Shown here in pieces: positions 38,230 through 47,982 of a stretch of DNA of 64,000 nucleotides (its first letter is position 1; each line of letters opens with the position of its first letter). Position numbers and translations under genes: made by a program. The stretch comes from Sinomonas atrocyanea (GTDB lineage Bacteria > Actinomycetota > Actinomycetes > Actinomycetales > Micrococcaceae), in NCBI RefSeq assembly GCF_030812675.1, contig NZ_JAUSTE010000002.1, positions 310,001 through 374,000 on the forward strand, in the 5' to 3' direction. Under the pieces are notes generated by a model. That model worked only from the letters and a program-made list of their open reading frames with translations, was not told where the DNA came from and did no database searches.

Positions 38230-39558
38230 ATGTCCACCACCATCGCGGCCGCGGTCGCGCGCGATCCTGCGCAGGAGGCCCTGGCACTCCTGGACTCCGC
38301 TGCTGCTCTCGCCGAGGCGCCCCTGCTGCGCATCGCCGAGATTCTCCGTGCTGCCCTCGCCCCGTATGTGCGGTGCTCTGCGCTCGTGATCTTCACGGAG
38401 GACTGCACCGGACGGCCGCAGAAGAAGGCCGGGGCCGAAGCCATCATCAGCCGCGTCACGCTCGACGAACTGGACGTGATCCGGTCCTCCCTGCCCAACC
38501 TCGCTCCGCGGTGGAGCGAGGAGAGGATCGCCGGCGCGGCCCGCCCTGTCCTCGCCGCGCGGTCGGCAACGAACGCGCTCCTTGTCCTGACCGATCCCCT
38601 CGCCGTGGCGGACTCACCGAAGGCCAGCGGTCGCCTGGACCCCGATACCGGGGCGGTGCTCGGCCGCCTCTGGCACCTCGCGGCGGTGCGCATCCGGGAC
38701 AAAGTGGCCGAGGCGACGCCGTCCTACCTGAGGGAGTCCCGCGCGGTGTCCGCCGAGCGTTCGCGCCTCACGGCAGAGCTCACCGACGCGCACTCGACCA
38801 CGCTCGAGACTGTCCTCGCCGCCCTGCGGTCCGCGCACCAGTCCGATGCGGCGGCACGACGAGCGGCCATCGACATCGCAGCGGCCGCGCTGGTGCGCCT
38901 CAGGGCGTCCGCTGACAGGACCGCGTCGCTCCTGGAGGAACCCGTGGTCACGGCGTTCGAACGCCTGCGGGCTGATCTGCGCCCTCTCGAACGGTTCAGT
39001 GGGATCTCCCTCCAGTTCGTCGAGCCGCCCGTCGACGGCCGGGCCCTCCCGGGGGAAGTCGCCCACGCCGCGCGCGCGATCGTGCGCGCGCTCGTGCTGG
39101 CCATGGTCGAGCAGGACGAGGTGCACCGCATCCGCATCCAGTGGGGCTGCGACGGCACGAACCTGCTCGTGGACATCCGGGACGACGGCCGGGGCGGCCT
39201 CTCAGTCGCAGAGGACGGCCTCCGGCGCATCGAGCAGCGGGTCCAGGCCCTCGACGGCCGACTGCGCCTCGAGGTGATGGAGGGCTGGGGGGCCGATGTA
39301 TTCGTCTCGCTGCCCTTGGATCCGCCGTCATCTCGGGCGCCCAAGGGGCCGGGCGCGGAGTGTGAGCTGGGCGAGCGCGAGGAGGAGGTGCTCCGGCTCC
39401 TCGCCGGTGGCCTTCGCAACCGCGCCATCGCTGCCGAGCTGGGCCTGAGCGAGAACACCGTCAAGTTCCACCTGCGGAACCTGTTCCGCAAGCTGGGCGT
39501 CTCGTCGCGCGCGGAGGCCGTAGCCCGCGCCGCGCAGCCGCACGTCGGCCAAAGGTGA
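38230..39558 (+). CDS. HATPase-like and LuxR helix-turn-helix fusion regulator
   Basis: Cytoplasmic protein of 442 aa with an unusual layout. Residues about 20-160 look like a GAF-type sensor, 175-260 is helical like a kinase dimerisation segment but has no clear phosphoacceptor His block, and 270-355 resembles a degenerate histidine-kinase ATPase ([12 protein letters not shown], a weak G1 box, then [11 protein letters not shown]). From 370 a LuxR-type HTH follows ([39 protein letters not shown]). No receiver domain or membrane helix is seen. It sits between hxlB and mscR and may regulate both. It is probably a one-protein sensor-regulator; effector unknown. Confidence 0.78.
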   Translation: MSTTIAAAVARDPAQEALALLDSAAALAEAPLLRIAEILRAALAPYVRCSALVIFTEDCTGRPQKKAGAEAIISRVTLDELDVIRSSLPNLAPRWSEERIAGAARPVLAARSATNALLVLTDPLAVADSPKASGRLDPDTGAVLGRLWHLAAVRIRDKVAEATPSYLRESRAVSAERSRLTAELTDAHSTTLETVLAALRSAHQSDAAARRAAIDIAAAALVRLRASADRTASLLEEPVVTAFERLRADLRPLERFSGISLQFVEPPVDGRALPGEVAHAARAIVRALVLAMVEQDEVHRIRIQWGCDGTNLLVDIRDDGRGGLSVAEDGLRRIEQRVQALDGRLRLEVMEGWGADVFVSLPLDPPSSRAPKGPGAECELGEREEEVLRLLAGGLRNRAIAAELGLSENTVKFHLRNLFRKLGVSSRAEAVARAAQPHVGQR

Positions 39559-39646
39559 TCTACGTCACAAATGTTGGCGGCACCCCGCGCCTGTATGGCC
39601 ATCATGGCAGCAGCCTCACCCCCGACCCACTCCTTGGAGGTTCCCC

Positions 39647-40756
39647 ATGACCAGTGCAGCCCACCGCCCCGACGTCCACGAGGTGAGGGGGGTCGTGGTG
39701 CGCTCGAAGGGTGCCGCGGCGGTGGTGGAGACGATCTTGGTCCCGGATCCGGGGCCGGGCGAGGCGCTCGTGGACGTGCTCACGTGCGGGGTGTGCCACA
39801 CGGACCTGCACTACAAGCAGGGCGGGATCGGGGAGGACTACCCGTACCTGCTCGGGCACGAGTCCACCGCCGTGGTCTCCGCGGTCGGCCCGGACGTGAC
39901 GGACCTCAAGCCCGGGGACCGGGTGATCCTGAACTGGCGGGCCGTGTGCGGGCAGTGCCGGGCCTGCGCCAAGGGCCAGCCGCAGTACTGCTTCGCGACC
40001 CACAACGCGACCCAGAAGATGACCCTGGCCGACGGGACCCCGCTCTCCCCGGCCCTGGGCATCGGCTCCTTCGCGGAGAAGACCCTCGTCGCCGCCGGGC
40101 AGTGCACGAAGATCGACGACGACGTCGACCCCGCCGCGGTCGGCCTGCTCGGCTGCGGCATCATGGCCGGCATCGGCGCCGCGATCAACACCGGCGAAGT
40201 CGCCCGCGGGGAGTCCGTGGCCGTGATCGGCTGCGGCGGGGTCGGCATCGCCGCGATCGCCGGGGCCAGCCTCGCCGGGGCGACGACGATCATCGCCGTC
40301 GACCTCGACCCGGCCAAGGTCGAGCTCGCCCAGACCCTCGGCGCCACCCACGGGGTCGTCTCGCGCGAGACCGACCCGGTCGAGGCCATCCGGGCCCTCA
40401 CCGGCGGGCACGGTGCGGACGTGGTGATCGACGCCGTCGGCCGCCCCGAGACCTACAGGCAGGCCTTCTACGCCCGCGACCTCGCCGGCCGCGTGGTCCT
40501 CGTCGGCGTCCCCACCCCCGAGATGGCCCTCGAGCTGCCCCTGCTGGACGTCTTCGGCCGCGGCGGGTCGCTGAAGTCCTCCTGGTACGGCGACTGCCTG
40601 CCCTCCCGCGACTTCCCCATGCTCGTGGACCAGTTCAGGCTCGGCCGCCTGCCCCTGGACGCCTTCGTCACCGAGCGGATCGGCCTGGGCGACGTCGAGG
40701 CCGCGTTCGAGAAGATGCACCGCGGCGAGGTCCTCCGCTCGGTGGTCGAGCTCTGA
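39647..40756 (+). CDS. mscR: S-(hydroxymethyl)mycothiol dehydrogenase
   Basis: Zinc alcohol dehydrogenase of 369 aa that oxidises the formaldehyde-mycothiol adduct with NAD to S-formylmycothiol. Catalytic zinc ligands are in [11 protein letters not shown] and LLGHEST, structural zinc ligands are in [16 protein letters not shown], and the NAD fold is [16 protein letters not shown]. Sequence and length match the MscR family. The GGAGG-preceded ATG is clear. It is coupled to the next gene by a one-base TGATG overlap. It supplies the mycothiol route for formaldehyde, beside the RuMP route. Confidence 0.95.
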   Translation: MTSAAHRPDVHEVRGVVVRSKGAAAVVETILVPDPGPGEALVDVLTCGVCHTDLHYKQGGIGEDYPYLLGHESTAVVSAVGPDVTDLKPGDRVILNWRAVCGQCRACAKGQPQYCFATHNATQKMTLADGTPLSPALGIGSFAEKTLVAAGQCTKIDDDVDPAAVGLLGCGIMAGIGAAINTGEVARGESVAVIGCGGVGIAAIAGASLAGATTIIAVDLDPAKVELAQTLGATHGVVSRETDPVEAIRALTGGHGADVVIDAVGRPETYRQAFYARDLAGRVVLVGVPTPEMALELPLLDVFGRGGSLKSSWYGDCLPSRDFPMLVDQFRLGRLPLDAFVTERIGLGDVEAAFEKMHRGEVLRSVVEL

Positions 40757-41385
40757 TGCCCGCCCGCATCGACCGCCTCGTCACCGCGGGCACGTTCAGC
40801 CTCGACGGGGGAACCTGGGAGGTGGAGAACAACGTCTGGATCGTCGGCGACGACACCGAGGCCATCGTCATCGATCCCGCCCACGACGCCGGCGCCGTCG
40901 CCGCCGCCGTAGGAGACCGCACCGTGACCGCGGTGCTGCTCACCCACGGCCACGACGACCACATCCGCCACGCCCGCGAGTTCGCCGACACGGTCGGGGC
41001 CCCCGTGCTCCTGCACCCGGCCGACCTCATGCTCTGGGACGCCCTCTACCCCGGCACCGTCCCCGACGCCGAGATCGCCCACGGGGAGGTCTTCACCGTG
41101 GCCGCGACCGAGCTGACCGCCCTGCACACCCCCGGCCACACCCCCGGCTCCGTGTGCTTCCACGCCCCCGCCCTGGCCACCGTGTTCACCGGGGACACCC
41201 TCTTCGCCGGCGGACCCGGCGCCACCGGCCGCTCGTACTCGGACTTCCCCACCATCATCGACTCCATCCGCACCCGCCTGCTGACCCTCCCGCCCGAGAC
41301 CACCGTGGACACCGGCCACGGCGATTCCACCACCATCGCCGCCGAAGCCCCCCACCTCCAGGAATGGATCGACCGCGGCCACTGA
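40756..41385 (+). CDS. MBL-fold hydrolase, mycothiol-pathway partner
   Basis: Metallo-beta-lactamase fold protein of 209 aa with the metal motif LLTHGHDDHIRHA, the LHTPGHTPGSVCF His, and VFTGDTLFAGG Asp. The gene commonly follows mscR in actinobacteria and is thought to hydrolyse S-formylmycothiol to formate and mycothiol, which is family knowledge rather than something proven by the sequence. Its ATG shares a base with the mscR stop. Confidence 0.87.
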   Translation: MPARIDRLVTAGTFSLDGGTWEVENNVWIVGDDTEAIVIDPAHDAGAVAAAVGDRTVTAVLLTHGHDDHIRHAREFADTVGAPVLLHPADLMLWDALYPGTVPDAEIAHGEVFTVAATELTALHTPGHTPGSVCFHAPALATVFTGDTLFAGGPGATGRSYSDFPTIIDSIRTRLLTLPPETTVDTGHGDSTTIAAEAPHLQEWIDRGH

Positions 41386-41460
41386 CCGCACACCTGCCCC
41401 AGGCCACGCTGGCCCGTGGGGCGCCCCATTCCGGAGCACAGGGTCTGGCACAATCAGCCC

Positions 41461-42288
41461 ATGGGGAACCCATTGGTGTCCGACGACCCAGACGAGGCGC
41501 GTTCCGGCAACGGCGTGCAGGCCGTCGAACGGGTCGTCAGGGCCCTCGAGATCCTCGCCCAGGAGGGCAGCGCCGCGGTCGGCGACATGGCCGAGCGCAT
41601 GGGCGTGCACAAGTCCACCGCCTCCCGCATCCTCGGTGCCCTCGAGACCCATGGCTTTGTGCAGCAGAGCAGCCGGCGCGGGAAGTACCAGCTCGGCGTC
41701 GGCCTCCTGCGCATCGCGAGCTCCATCCCGCGCCGCCTGAGCCTGGTCCACGCCGCGCGGCCCGTGCTCGAAGACCTCGCGCAGCAGTACGGCGAGACCG
41801 TGAACCTGGCCGTGCGCCGCGACATCTATGCGGTCAACGTGGACCAGGCGATGGGCTCGGCCAACCTTGCGAGCTTCGACTGGATCGGCAGCCTCACGCC
41901 CCTGCATTCGACCTCGAGCGGCAAGGTCTTCCTCGCGTACCTCCACGCGAGTGATCGGGAAGAACTGCTCCGGCGGGCCGAGCTGACGTCCTTCACGCCG
42001 CACACGCTCAGTCGGGCGGAGCTCATGAAGGAGCTTCCGGACATCGTGCGGCGGGGCTATGCCTCCACACGCGGGGAGCTGGAGGAAGGGCTCAACGCGA
42101 TCGCGGCGCCCGTGTTCGGGCACATGGGGGATGTGATCGGGGCCGTGAGCCTCTCCGGGCCGGCCTTCCGCTTCGATCCCGCCACGGATCCGGGGATCGT
42201 GAAGGCGGTCATCAGGGCAGGCGAGGAGATCACCGAGCTCATGGGTGGTCCGGCCTCCCGGGATCGCTCCCAGGAGGCCGGACGCTGA
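41461..42288 (+). CDS. IclR-family regulator of the betaine locus
   Basis: Regulator of 275 aa. A winged helix at about 20-80 (AVGDMAERMGVHKSTASRILGALETHGF) is followed by an IclR effector domain with ETVNLAVRRD, HSTSSGKVFLAYL and GYASTRGELEEGLNAIAAPVF. It ends seven bases from the convergent betaine aldehyde dehydrogenase gene, so it probably controls the choline/betaine operon. The ATG at 41461 gives the usual length, but the ribosome site is weak. Confidence 0.85.
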   Translation: MGNPLVSDDPDEARSGNGVQAVERVVRALEILAQEGSAAVGDMAERMGVHKSTASRILGALETHGFVQQSSRRGKYQLGVGLLRIASSIPRRLSLVHAARPVLEDLAQQYGETVNLAVRRDIYAVNVDQAMGSANLASFDWIGSLTPLHSTSSGKVFLAYLHASDREELLRRAELTSFTPHTLSRAELMKELPDIVRRGYASTRGELEEGLNAIAAPVFGHMGDVIGAVSLSGPAFRFDPATDPGIVKAVIRAGEEITELMGGPASRDRSQEAGR

Positions 42289-42295
42289 GCTGTGC

Positions 42296-43825
42296 CTAGC
42301 GGCTCCCGCCGAACCATCCGCTGGGGGCGGGGCTGAGGTTCTGCCAGATATGCTTCGCCTCGCGGTACTCGTCCAGGCCGGCGCGACCGAGCTCCCGGCC
42401 GATGCCCGATTTGCCGAAGCCGCCCCACTCGGCCTGCGGGACATAGGGGTGGTAGTCGTTGATCCACACCGTCCCGTGCCTGAGGGCGCCCGCCACGCGC
42501 TGGGCCTTGGAGGCGTCGGAGGTCCAGACCGCTCCTGCCAGGCCGTACTCGGTGTCGTTGGCGATCGCGATGGCCTCGGCCTCGTCGCGGAACGTCTCCA
42601 CCGTGAGCACGGGCCCGAAGGACTCCTCCCGGACCACGCTCATGCCCGCCCGGCAGCCGCCGAGCACCGTGGGCGGGTAGAAGAAGCCGTCCGCGAGGGG
42701 GCCCTCAGCCGGGATGTAGCCGCCGCACAGGAGCTCGGCGCCCTCGGCGATGCCCGCCTGGACGTAGGCGTGCACCTGTTCCCGGTGCTTGGCCGAGATG
42801 AGCGGCCCCGTCTCGGCATCCGGATCGAAGGGGCCCCCCATTCGGATCGTCCGCGCCCGCTCGACGACCTCGGCCACGAAGCGCTCCGCAATCGACTCCT
42901 CGACCACGAGCCGGGTCCCTGCCGAGCAGACCTGGCCGGAGTGCAGGAAGACGGCCGTCAGGGCATTGTCGACCGCGGAGGCCCAGTCCGCATCGGCGAA
43001 GACCACGTTCGGGTTCTTCCCGCCGAGCTCGAAGGCCACGCGCTTGACCGTCTGGGCGGCGGCCGCCATGATCGTCTGCCCGGTGGAGAGCCCCCCGGTG
43101 AGCGAGACGAGGTCCACCCTCGGGTCAGCGCTCAGTGGGCCTCCAACCGTGGACCCCCTGCCGGTGACGAGGTTCGCGACGCCTGCCGGCACACCGGCCT
43201 CGGCCAGCGTCTCCATGAGCAGGATCGACGTCGAGGGTGTCAGCTCGCTCGGCTTGAGGACGAATGAGTTGCCGGCGACGAGCGCGGGGGCCACCTTCCA
43301 CGCGGCCTGCAGGAGCGGGTAGTTCCACGGCGCGATCAGGGCGCACACGCCGAGGGGCTCGTAGACCACGCGGCTGATCGCGTCGGGTCGCCCGGTGTCG
43401 ATGACCCGGCCTACGTCGAGGCCCGCGACCTTGCCGTAGTAGCGGAAGCACGCCGCGATGTCGTCAATGTCGTACTCGGCCTCGACGAGGCGCTTGCCCG
43501 TGTCCAGCGCCTCGGCACGGGCGTAGCCGGCCTTGTCCCGCTCGAGGAGGTCCGCGACGCGGAGCATCACGGCCCCCCGCTCGATCTCCGTCATGCGCCT
43601 CCAGGGACCGGCATCGAACGCCGCCCGGGCGCTGGCAATCGCCCGCTCGGCGTCCTGCGCAGTCGAGGAGACGACGACCGCCACCTCCCGCCCGTCCGCA
43701 GGGCAGCACACGGTGGAGGTCGCGCCGTCGGCCGCCTGCTCCCAGGCGCCGTCGATATAGAGCCCCTTCACCGGTCCGGTGTCGGCCTGCTCCGTGGCCC
43801 CGGACAGGGTTGCTACTTGAGCCAT
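42296..43825 (-). CDS. betB: Betaine-aldehyde dehydrogenase
   Basis: NAD-dependent aldehyde dehydrogenase of 509 aa, the second step of choline to glycine betaine. It has IAPWNYPLLQAAWK, the general base Glu in AFELGGKNPN, the catalytic Cys300 in HSGQVCSAGTRL, EESFGPVLTVETF, and the BADH-like end GGFGKSGIGRELG. The open frame extends to 44377 through the binding-protein gene out of frame; the ATG at 43825 is chosen because it lies at the binding-protein stop (13-base overlap). It is the last gene of the bet operon, and the context makes the betaine call strong. Confidence 0.9.
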   Translation of the reverse strand: MAQVATLSGATEQADTGPVKGLYIDGAWEQAADGATSTVCCPADGREVAVVVSSTAQDAERAIASARAAFDAGPWRRMTEIERGAVMLRVADLLERDKAGYARAEALDTGKRLVEAEYDIDDIAACFRYYGKVAGLDVGRVIDTGRPDAISRVVYEPLGVCALIAPWNYPLLQAAWKVAPALVAGNSFVLKPSELTPSTSILLMETLAEAGVPAGVANLVTGRGSTVGGPLSADPRVDLVSLTGGLSTGQTIMAAAAQTVKRVAFELGGKNPNVVFADADWASAVDNALTAVFLHSGQVCSAGTRLVVEESIAERFVAEVVERARTIRMGGPFDPDAETGPLISAKHREQVHAYVQAGIAEGAELLCGGYIPAEGPLADGFFYPPTVLGGCRAGMSVVREESFGPVLTVETFRDEAEAIAIANDTEYGLAGAVWTSDASKAQRVAGALRHGTVWINDYHPYVPQAEWGGFGKSGIGRELGRAGLDEYREAKHIWQNLSPAPSGWFGGSR

Positions 43826-44790
43826 GCCGCCACCTTGTCGGGGTTTGCGTCGATCCACTTCTGGGCGGCCGCGTCGGGGCTCATGTTGTCCTTCGCGATG
43901 TACCCGGCGACCGTGTTCTGGTCCTGGTTGGTCCAGTGGAAGTTCTTGACGAGGTTGTACGCCGGGCTGCCGGAGTTGGCGAACTTGGTGGAGACCACCT
44001 TGTTGAGGTCGTACTTGGGGTAGTCGCACGCCACCTTCGCCGCGTCGGCATCGCACCCGGGGGTGTAGGCCGGGAGGTTGACCTTCACGAGCGGCACCTC
44101 TGCCATGAACCACTGCGGCTCGTAGAAGTAGCCGATGAGCGGCGTGTGGTTCTGCTCGGCCTGGCGGAACGCCTGGATGAGCGCCGGCTCGGAGCCGGCG
44201 TAGACCACCTTGAAGTTCAGGCCGAGGTTCTTCACGAGCGCCTCGTCGTTGGTGACGTAGGAGGGGTCGCCGTCGAGCAGCTGGCCCTGGCCTCCCGACT
44301 CGGACGTCTTGAAGAGGTCGGCGTACTTGTTGAGGTTCTTGGAGTCGGTGATGTCCGGGTACTGCTTGGCCATCCATGGCGGCACGTACCAGCCGATCAC
44401 CCCGGTGTTGCCGGTGGAGCCGGCATCGACAGCGGTCTTCTGCTGCTTGATGTACTTGTCGGTCAGATCCGGGTGGCCCCAGTTCTCGAGGACGGCGTCC
44501 ACCTCACCGCTGCCGAAGCCCTGCCACGCGACCTCTTCCTTGAGGGTCTTGTAGTTGACGGTGCAGCCGAGCTTCTCCTTGGCGAGGGTGCCGACCACGT
44601 AGGCGTCCGCCTCGTAGCCGACCCAGGGGTTGACCGCGACGTTGAAGGCGCCGCACTTGGCACTCCCGCTCGCAGTGGACGAGGCGGCGGAGATGTCCCC
44701 GCCGCAGGCGGTGAGCCCGAGGAGGGCGGTGAGAAGGACGGCGCCGCTGGCTTTCTTCTTCAGCGCCGGGGAAATTCGGGTTTTCTTCAT
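43813..44790 (-). CDS. Glycine betaine ABC transporter, substrate-binding lipoprotein
   Basis: OpuAC/ProX-type binding protein of 325 aa. The Lys-rich start and LLGLTACGG lipobox predict a lipoprotein anchored outside the membrane. The ligand domain has FNVAVNPWVGYEADAYVV near the start and Trp/Tyr-rich segments (WGHPDL, VIGWYVPPWMA, GYFYEPQWFMAEV) expected for a quaternary-ammonium aromatic box. It follows the permease gene after 13 bases. Confidence 0.92.
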   Translation of the reverse strand: MKKTRISPALKKKASGAVLLTALLGLTACGGDISAASSTASGSAKCGAFNVAVNPWVGYEADAYVVGTLAKEKLGCTVNYKTLKEEVAWQGFGSGEVDAVLENWGHPDLTDKYIKQQKTAVDAGSTGNTGVIGWYVPPWMAKQYPDITDSKNLNKYADLFKTSESGGQGQLLDGDPSYVTNDEALVKNLGLNFKVVYAGSEPALIQAFRQAEQNHTPLIGYFYEPQWFMAEVPLVKVNLPAYTPGCDADAAKVACDYPKYDLNKVVSTKFANSGSPAYNLVKNFHWTNQDQNTVAGYIAKDNMSPDAAAQKWIDANPDKVAAWLK

Positions 44791-44803
44791 GGCACTTCCT
44801 TGA

Positions 44804-46873
44804 TCAGGCGCGGCCCAGGCGGGCAGCGGCGTGCTGGGTGATGCGGTCGAGCATGACTCCGAGTGCGGTGATGGCGATGCCGGCTGCGAGGCCCTTGCCG
44901 AAGAGCTGGCTCTGGGAGAAGCCGGAGACGACGAGGTAGCCGAGCCCCCCGCCGCCGACGAGTCCGCCGACCACGACCATGGACAGGACGTAGAGCAGGC
45001 CCTGGTTGGCGGCGAGGACGACGGCGGCCCTGGACATGGGCAGCTGGACCTTGGCGACCATCTGCCATGGCGTGGTGCCCATCGACTCCGAGGCCTCGAC
45101 GGTGACCGGCGACACGCCGCGGATGCCGTCCGCGACGAGCTTGGTGGCGATGGGCACGCCGTAGGCGACGGCGGCGACGATCGCGGTGAACCGGGTGGGG
45201 CCGAACAGGGCCAGGGCGGGAACGAGGTACACGAACGAGGGGATGGTCTGGAACGCGTCCAGCACCGGGCGCACGATCGAGTCGACGAGCCTGCTGCGTC
45301 CCATCAGGACGCCCACGATGACGGCGGCGATCACCACGAGGAAGGTCGCCACGAGCGTGGTCGCGAGGGTCTTCATGCTCTCGTTCCAGAGCCCGGTGCC
45401 GAGGATGACCGCCTCGCACACGAGGGTGGCGGCGCCTGCGCGCCGGCCGCCCAGGGCCAAGGCGATGCCGAGCAGCACGAGGGCCATGGCCCACCAGGGC
45501 GACTGTGCCAGGAGCGACTCGAGCGGGTTGACCAGGAGGGCCGTGACGGCCTCCTTGAGCCACTCGGTGAAGCCGGAGAACGTGTGGACGGTCCAGTCGG
45601 TGGCGGCCGAGATGGCCTGGGCGAGCGGGGCGCCGAGGTCCGGTGAGGCGGGGAACTTCGCCAGGGCGAGGTAGTTGTGCGAGAGCCAGATGGCGACCGC
45701 GGTGACGGCGGCGCCGATGATGACCACGGCGCGCCGGCCCTTGGGCCCGCGCAGGCCGGCGCTGCGGGAGCCGCGCTGGACGCGGGCTTCGATCCCCGAG
45801 CGCTCGGACGCTGCCGTCGTCGTGCGGTCGAGCATGATCGCCATGAGGACGATCGCGAGGCCCGAGACGAACGCGGAGCCGACGTCGAGGGACTGCAGCG
45901 ACTGCAGGACCGGTTGGCCGAGCCCGGGACCGTTGATGAGCGCGGCGATGGTCGCCATGGACAGGGCAGCCATCGTGCACTGGTTGATGCCGACGACGAT
46001 CGTGCGCCGCGCCATGGGCAGCTGCACCTTGGTCAGCGTCTGCCACGCGGTCCCGCCCATCGACGTGACCGCCTCGAGCGTGGTGGGCGAGACGTTCCGG
46101 ATACCGTGCTCGGTGATGCGCACCAGCGGCGGGAGCGAATAGATGATCGTGGTGACGATCGCCGACGCGGGGCCGATCCCGAAGACGAGGGCCAGCGGCG
46201 CGAGGTAGGCGAACGAGGGTAGCGTCTGCGCGAGGTCAAGCAGCGGAGAGAGGACCGCCGAGACGCGGTGGCTGCGCGCCATCCAGATCCCCAGCGGGGG
46301 CCCCACCACCGCGCAGAGGCCGACGGCGACGAAGGTCACGATGAGCGTGTCGACGCTCTGCTGCCAGTAGCCGAAGAAACCGAACAGCAGCACGCACGCC
46401 GCCACGAGGATCATCGAGCGGACGCCCGCGAGCACGAACGCCAGCCAGGCCAGCAGGACCACGACCCCTAGCCACCCGACCTCGGGCACGGGCCGCAGCG
46501 CCGAGGGCTGGCTCAGGAGGTGCTGCAGGAACGCCACGGCGCCGTTGAGTCCGTCGGTGATGGGCTGCACCACCGAGGTGAAGAAGGGGGACTGGGTGCG
46601 CGCAGTGTCGAAGCTGTCGCGCAGCCCGTTGAGCCAGAGGTGGACGTCGGTCTTGTCCGCTCCCCCGAGTTCGAGGGTCTGGGTTCCCCGGAAGAGGCCC
46701 CACAGCACCAGCCACGCGACGGCCACGCCGGCCAGCAGCACCGGGCGCCAGCGGCGCCGGACGAAGGCGGCGGGTGATGTCGGCGGCCGGGTCGCCGGCT
46801 CCGAGCCGCGCTCGCGGGCTCCAGCGGGAGGTACGGCGGCGGTCTCCGCGCGGTCCGTCGCCACCGTGCTCAT
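44804..46873 (-). CDS. Glycine betaine ABC transporter, double-length permease
   Basis: Membrane protein of 689 aa made of two fused permease units. Each has a BPD_transp_1 domain with the coupling-loop signature: [26 protein letters not shown] (partial) in the first half, [26 protein letters not shown] in the second. OpuAB/ProW normally has one such domain per chain, so this is an internal duplication replacing a homodimer. It overlaps the ATPase stop by ATGA. Confidence 0.92.
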   Translation of the reverse strand: MSTVATDRAETAAVPPAGARERGSEPATRPPTSPAAFVRRRWRPVLLAGVAVAWLVLWGLFRGTQTLELGGADKTDVHLWLNGLRDSFDTARTQSPFFTSVVQPITDGLNGAVAFLQHLLSQPSALRPVPEVGWLGVVVLLAWLAFVLAGVRSMILVAACVLLFGFFGYWQQSVDTLIVTFVAVGLCAVVGPPLGIWMARSHRVSAVLSPLLDLAQTLPSFAYLAPLALVFGIGPASAIVTTIIYSLPPLVRITEHGIRNVSPTTLEAVTSMGGTAWQTLTKVQLPMARRTIVVGINQCTMAALSMATIAALINGPGLGQPVLQSLQSLDVGSAFVSGLAIVLMAIMLDRTTTAASERSGIEARVQRGSRSAGLRGPKGRRAVVIIGAAVTAVAIWLSHNYLALAKFPASPDLGAPLAQAISAATDWTVHTFSGFTEWLKEAVTALLVNPLESLLAQSPWWAMALVLLGIALALGGRRAGAATLVCEAVILGTGLWNESMKTLATTLVATFLVVIAAVIVGVLMGRSRLVDSIVRPVLDAFQTIPSFVYLVPALALFGPTRFTAIVAAVAYGVPIATKLVADGIRGVSPVTVEASESMGTTPWQMVAKVQLPMSRAAVVLAANQGLLYVLSMVVVGGLVGGGGLGYLVVSGFSQSQLFGKGLAAGIAITALGVMLDRITQHAAARLGRA

Positions 46874-47982
46874 GCGGGGCCGCCCTTCTCGGCCGTCGCG
46901 GAGTCCTCCTCGGCCACGACCACGCGCAGGATGTCGTCGTCGTCGACCACGCCGAGGAAGCGCTCCCCGTCGTAGACCCGCACGGGCAGTGAGGACTGCA
47001 GGACCTGCCGGGCGGCGTCGCGCACCACGCAGTCCGACTGCATCACGGGCCCCTCGAGCGACTCGTCGGGCCGCGGGGGACGGACGACGTAGCGCAGCGT
47101 GAGCACGTGCGAGCGGGGCACGTCGGAGACGAAGTCCCGCACGTAGTCGTCCGCCGGGTGGGCCACGACCTCGGCCGGAGTGCCGATCTGGACGATCTCG
47201 CCGTCACGCATGATGAGGATGCGGTCGCCGAGCTTGAGCGCCTCCTGGAGGTCGTGGGTGATGAAGACCATCGTCTTCCCCACCTCCTCGTGCAGCCGGC
47301 ACACCTCGTTCTGCATGTCCCGGCGGATCAGCGGATCCAGGGCAGAGAACGGCTCGTCGAACAGCAGCACCTGCGGGTCCACCGCCAGGGCCCGGGCCAG
47401 GCCGACACGCTGCTGCATGCCGCCCGAGAGCTGGTCGGGGAACGAGTTCTCGTAGCCGGAGAGGCCCACGAGGTCGACCATCTCCTGGGCCCGGGCAAGC
47501 CTCGCCGACTTGCCCTCGCCGCGGACCTCGAGGCCGTACGCCACGTTGTCGATCACCTTCCGGTGCGGGAGGAGGCCGAACTGCTGGAACACCATGGCCA
47601 TGTGGTTGCGCCGCATGGAGCGCAGCTTGGCCTTGCTCGCGCAGGTGACGTCCTCGCCGTCGATGCTGACCCGTCCTGCGGTCGGCTCGATGAGCCGCGT
47701 CAGCAGCCGCACGAGGGTCGACTTGCCCGAGCCCGAGAGCCCCATGACCACGAAGACCTCGCCCGGCGCGACCTCGAAGGAGACGTCCTTGACGGCCGCG
47801 AGGCAGCCGGTCTTGCTCTGCAGCTCCTTCCGGCTCAGGTGCTCGTCGGGCGTGCCGATGATCTTGTCGGCCTTCGCGCCGAAGATCTTCCACAGGCCCT
47901 CGACCTTCAGGGCCGGCTCGTTGGAGTCCGCGAGGCGCGCCGCGCGGCGTGTAGTTTCGGGGTCCAGAGTCGGGGCGCTCAT
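46870..47982 (-). CDS. Glycine betaine ABC transporter, ATPase with C-terminal CBS-type region
   Basis: OpuAA/ProV-type ATPase of 370 aa with Walker [10 protein letters not shown], the ProV-like [22 protein letters not shown] (partial), signature QLSGGMQQR, Walker [12 protein letters not shown] and FITHDLQEA. The last 90 residues resemble CBS-like repeats that sense ionic strength in OpuA. ATG 47982 overlaps the betA stop (ATGA), so dehydrogenase and transporter are translationally coupled. Confidence 0.93.
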   Translation of the reverse strand: MSAPTLDPETTRRAARLADSNEPALKVEGLWKIFGAKADKIIGTPDEHLSRKELQSKTGCLAAVKDVSFEVAPGEVFVVMGLSGSGKSTLVRLLTRLIEPTAGRVSIDGEDVTCASKAKLRSMRRNHMAMVFQQFGLLPHRKVIDNVAYGLEVRGEGKSARLARAQEMVDLVGLSGYENSFPDQLSGGMQQRVGLARALAVDPQVLLFDEPFSALDPLIRRDMQNEVCRLHEEVGKTMVFITHDLQEALKLGDRILIMRDGEIVQIGTPAEVVAHPADDYVRDFVSDVPRSHVLTLRYVVRPPRPDESLEGPVMQSDCVVRDAARQVLQSSLPVRVYDGERFLGVVDDDDILRVVVAEEDSATAEKGGPA

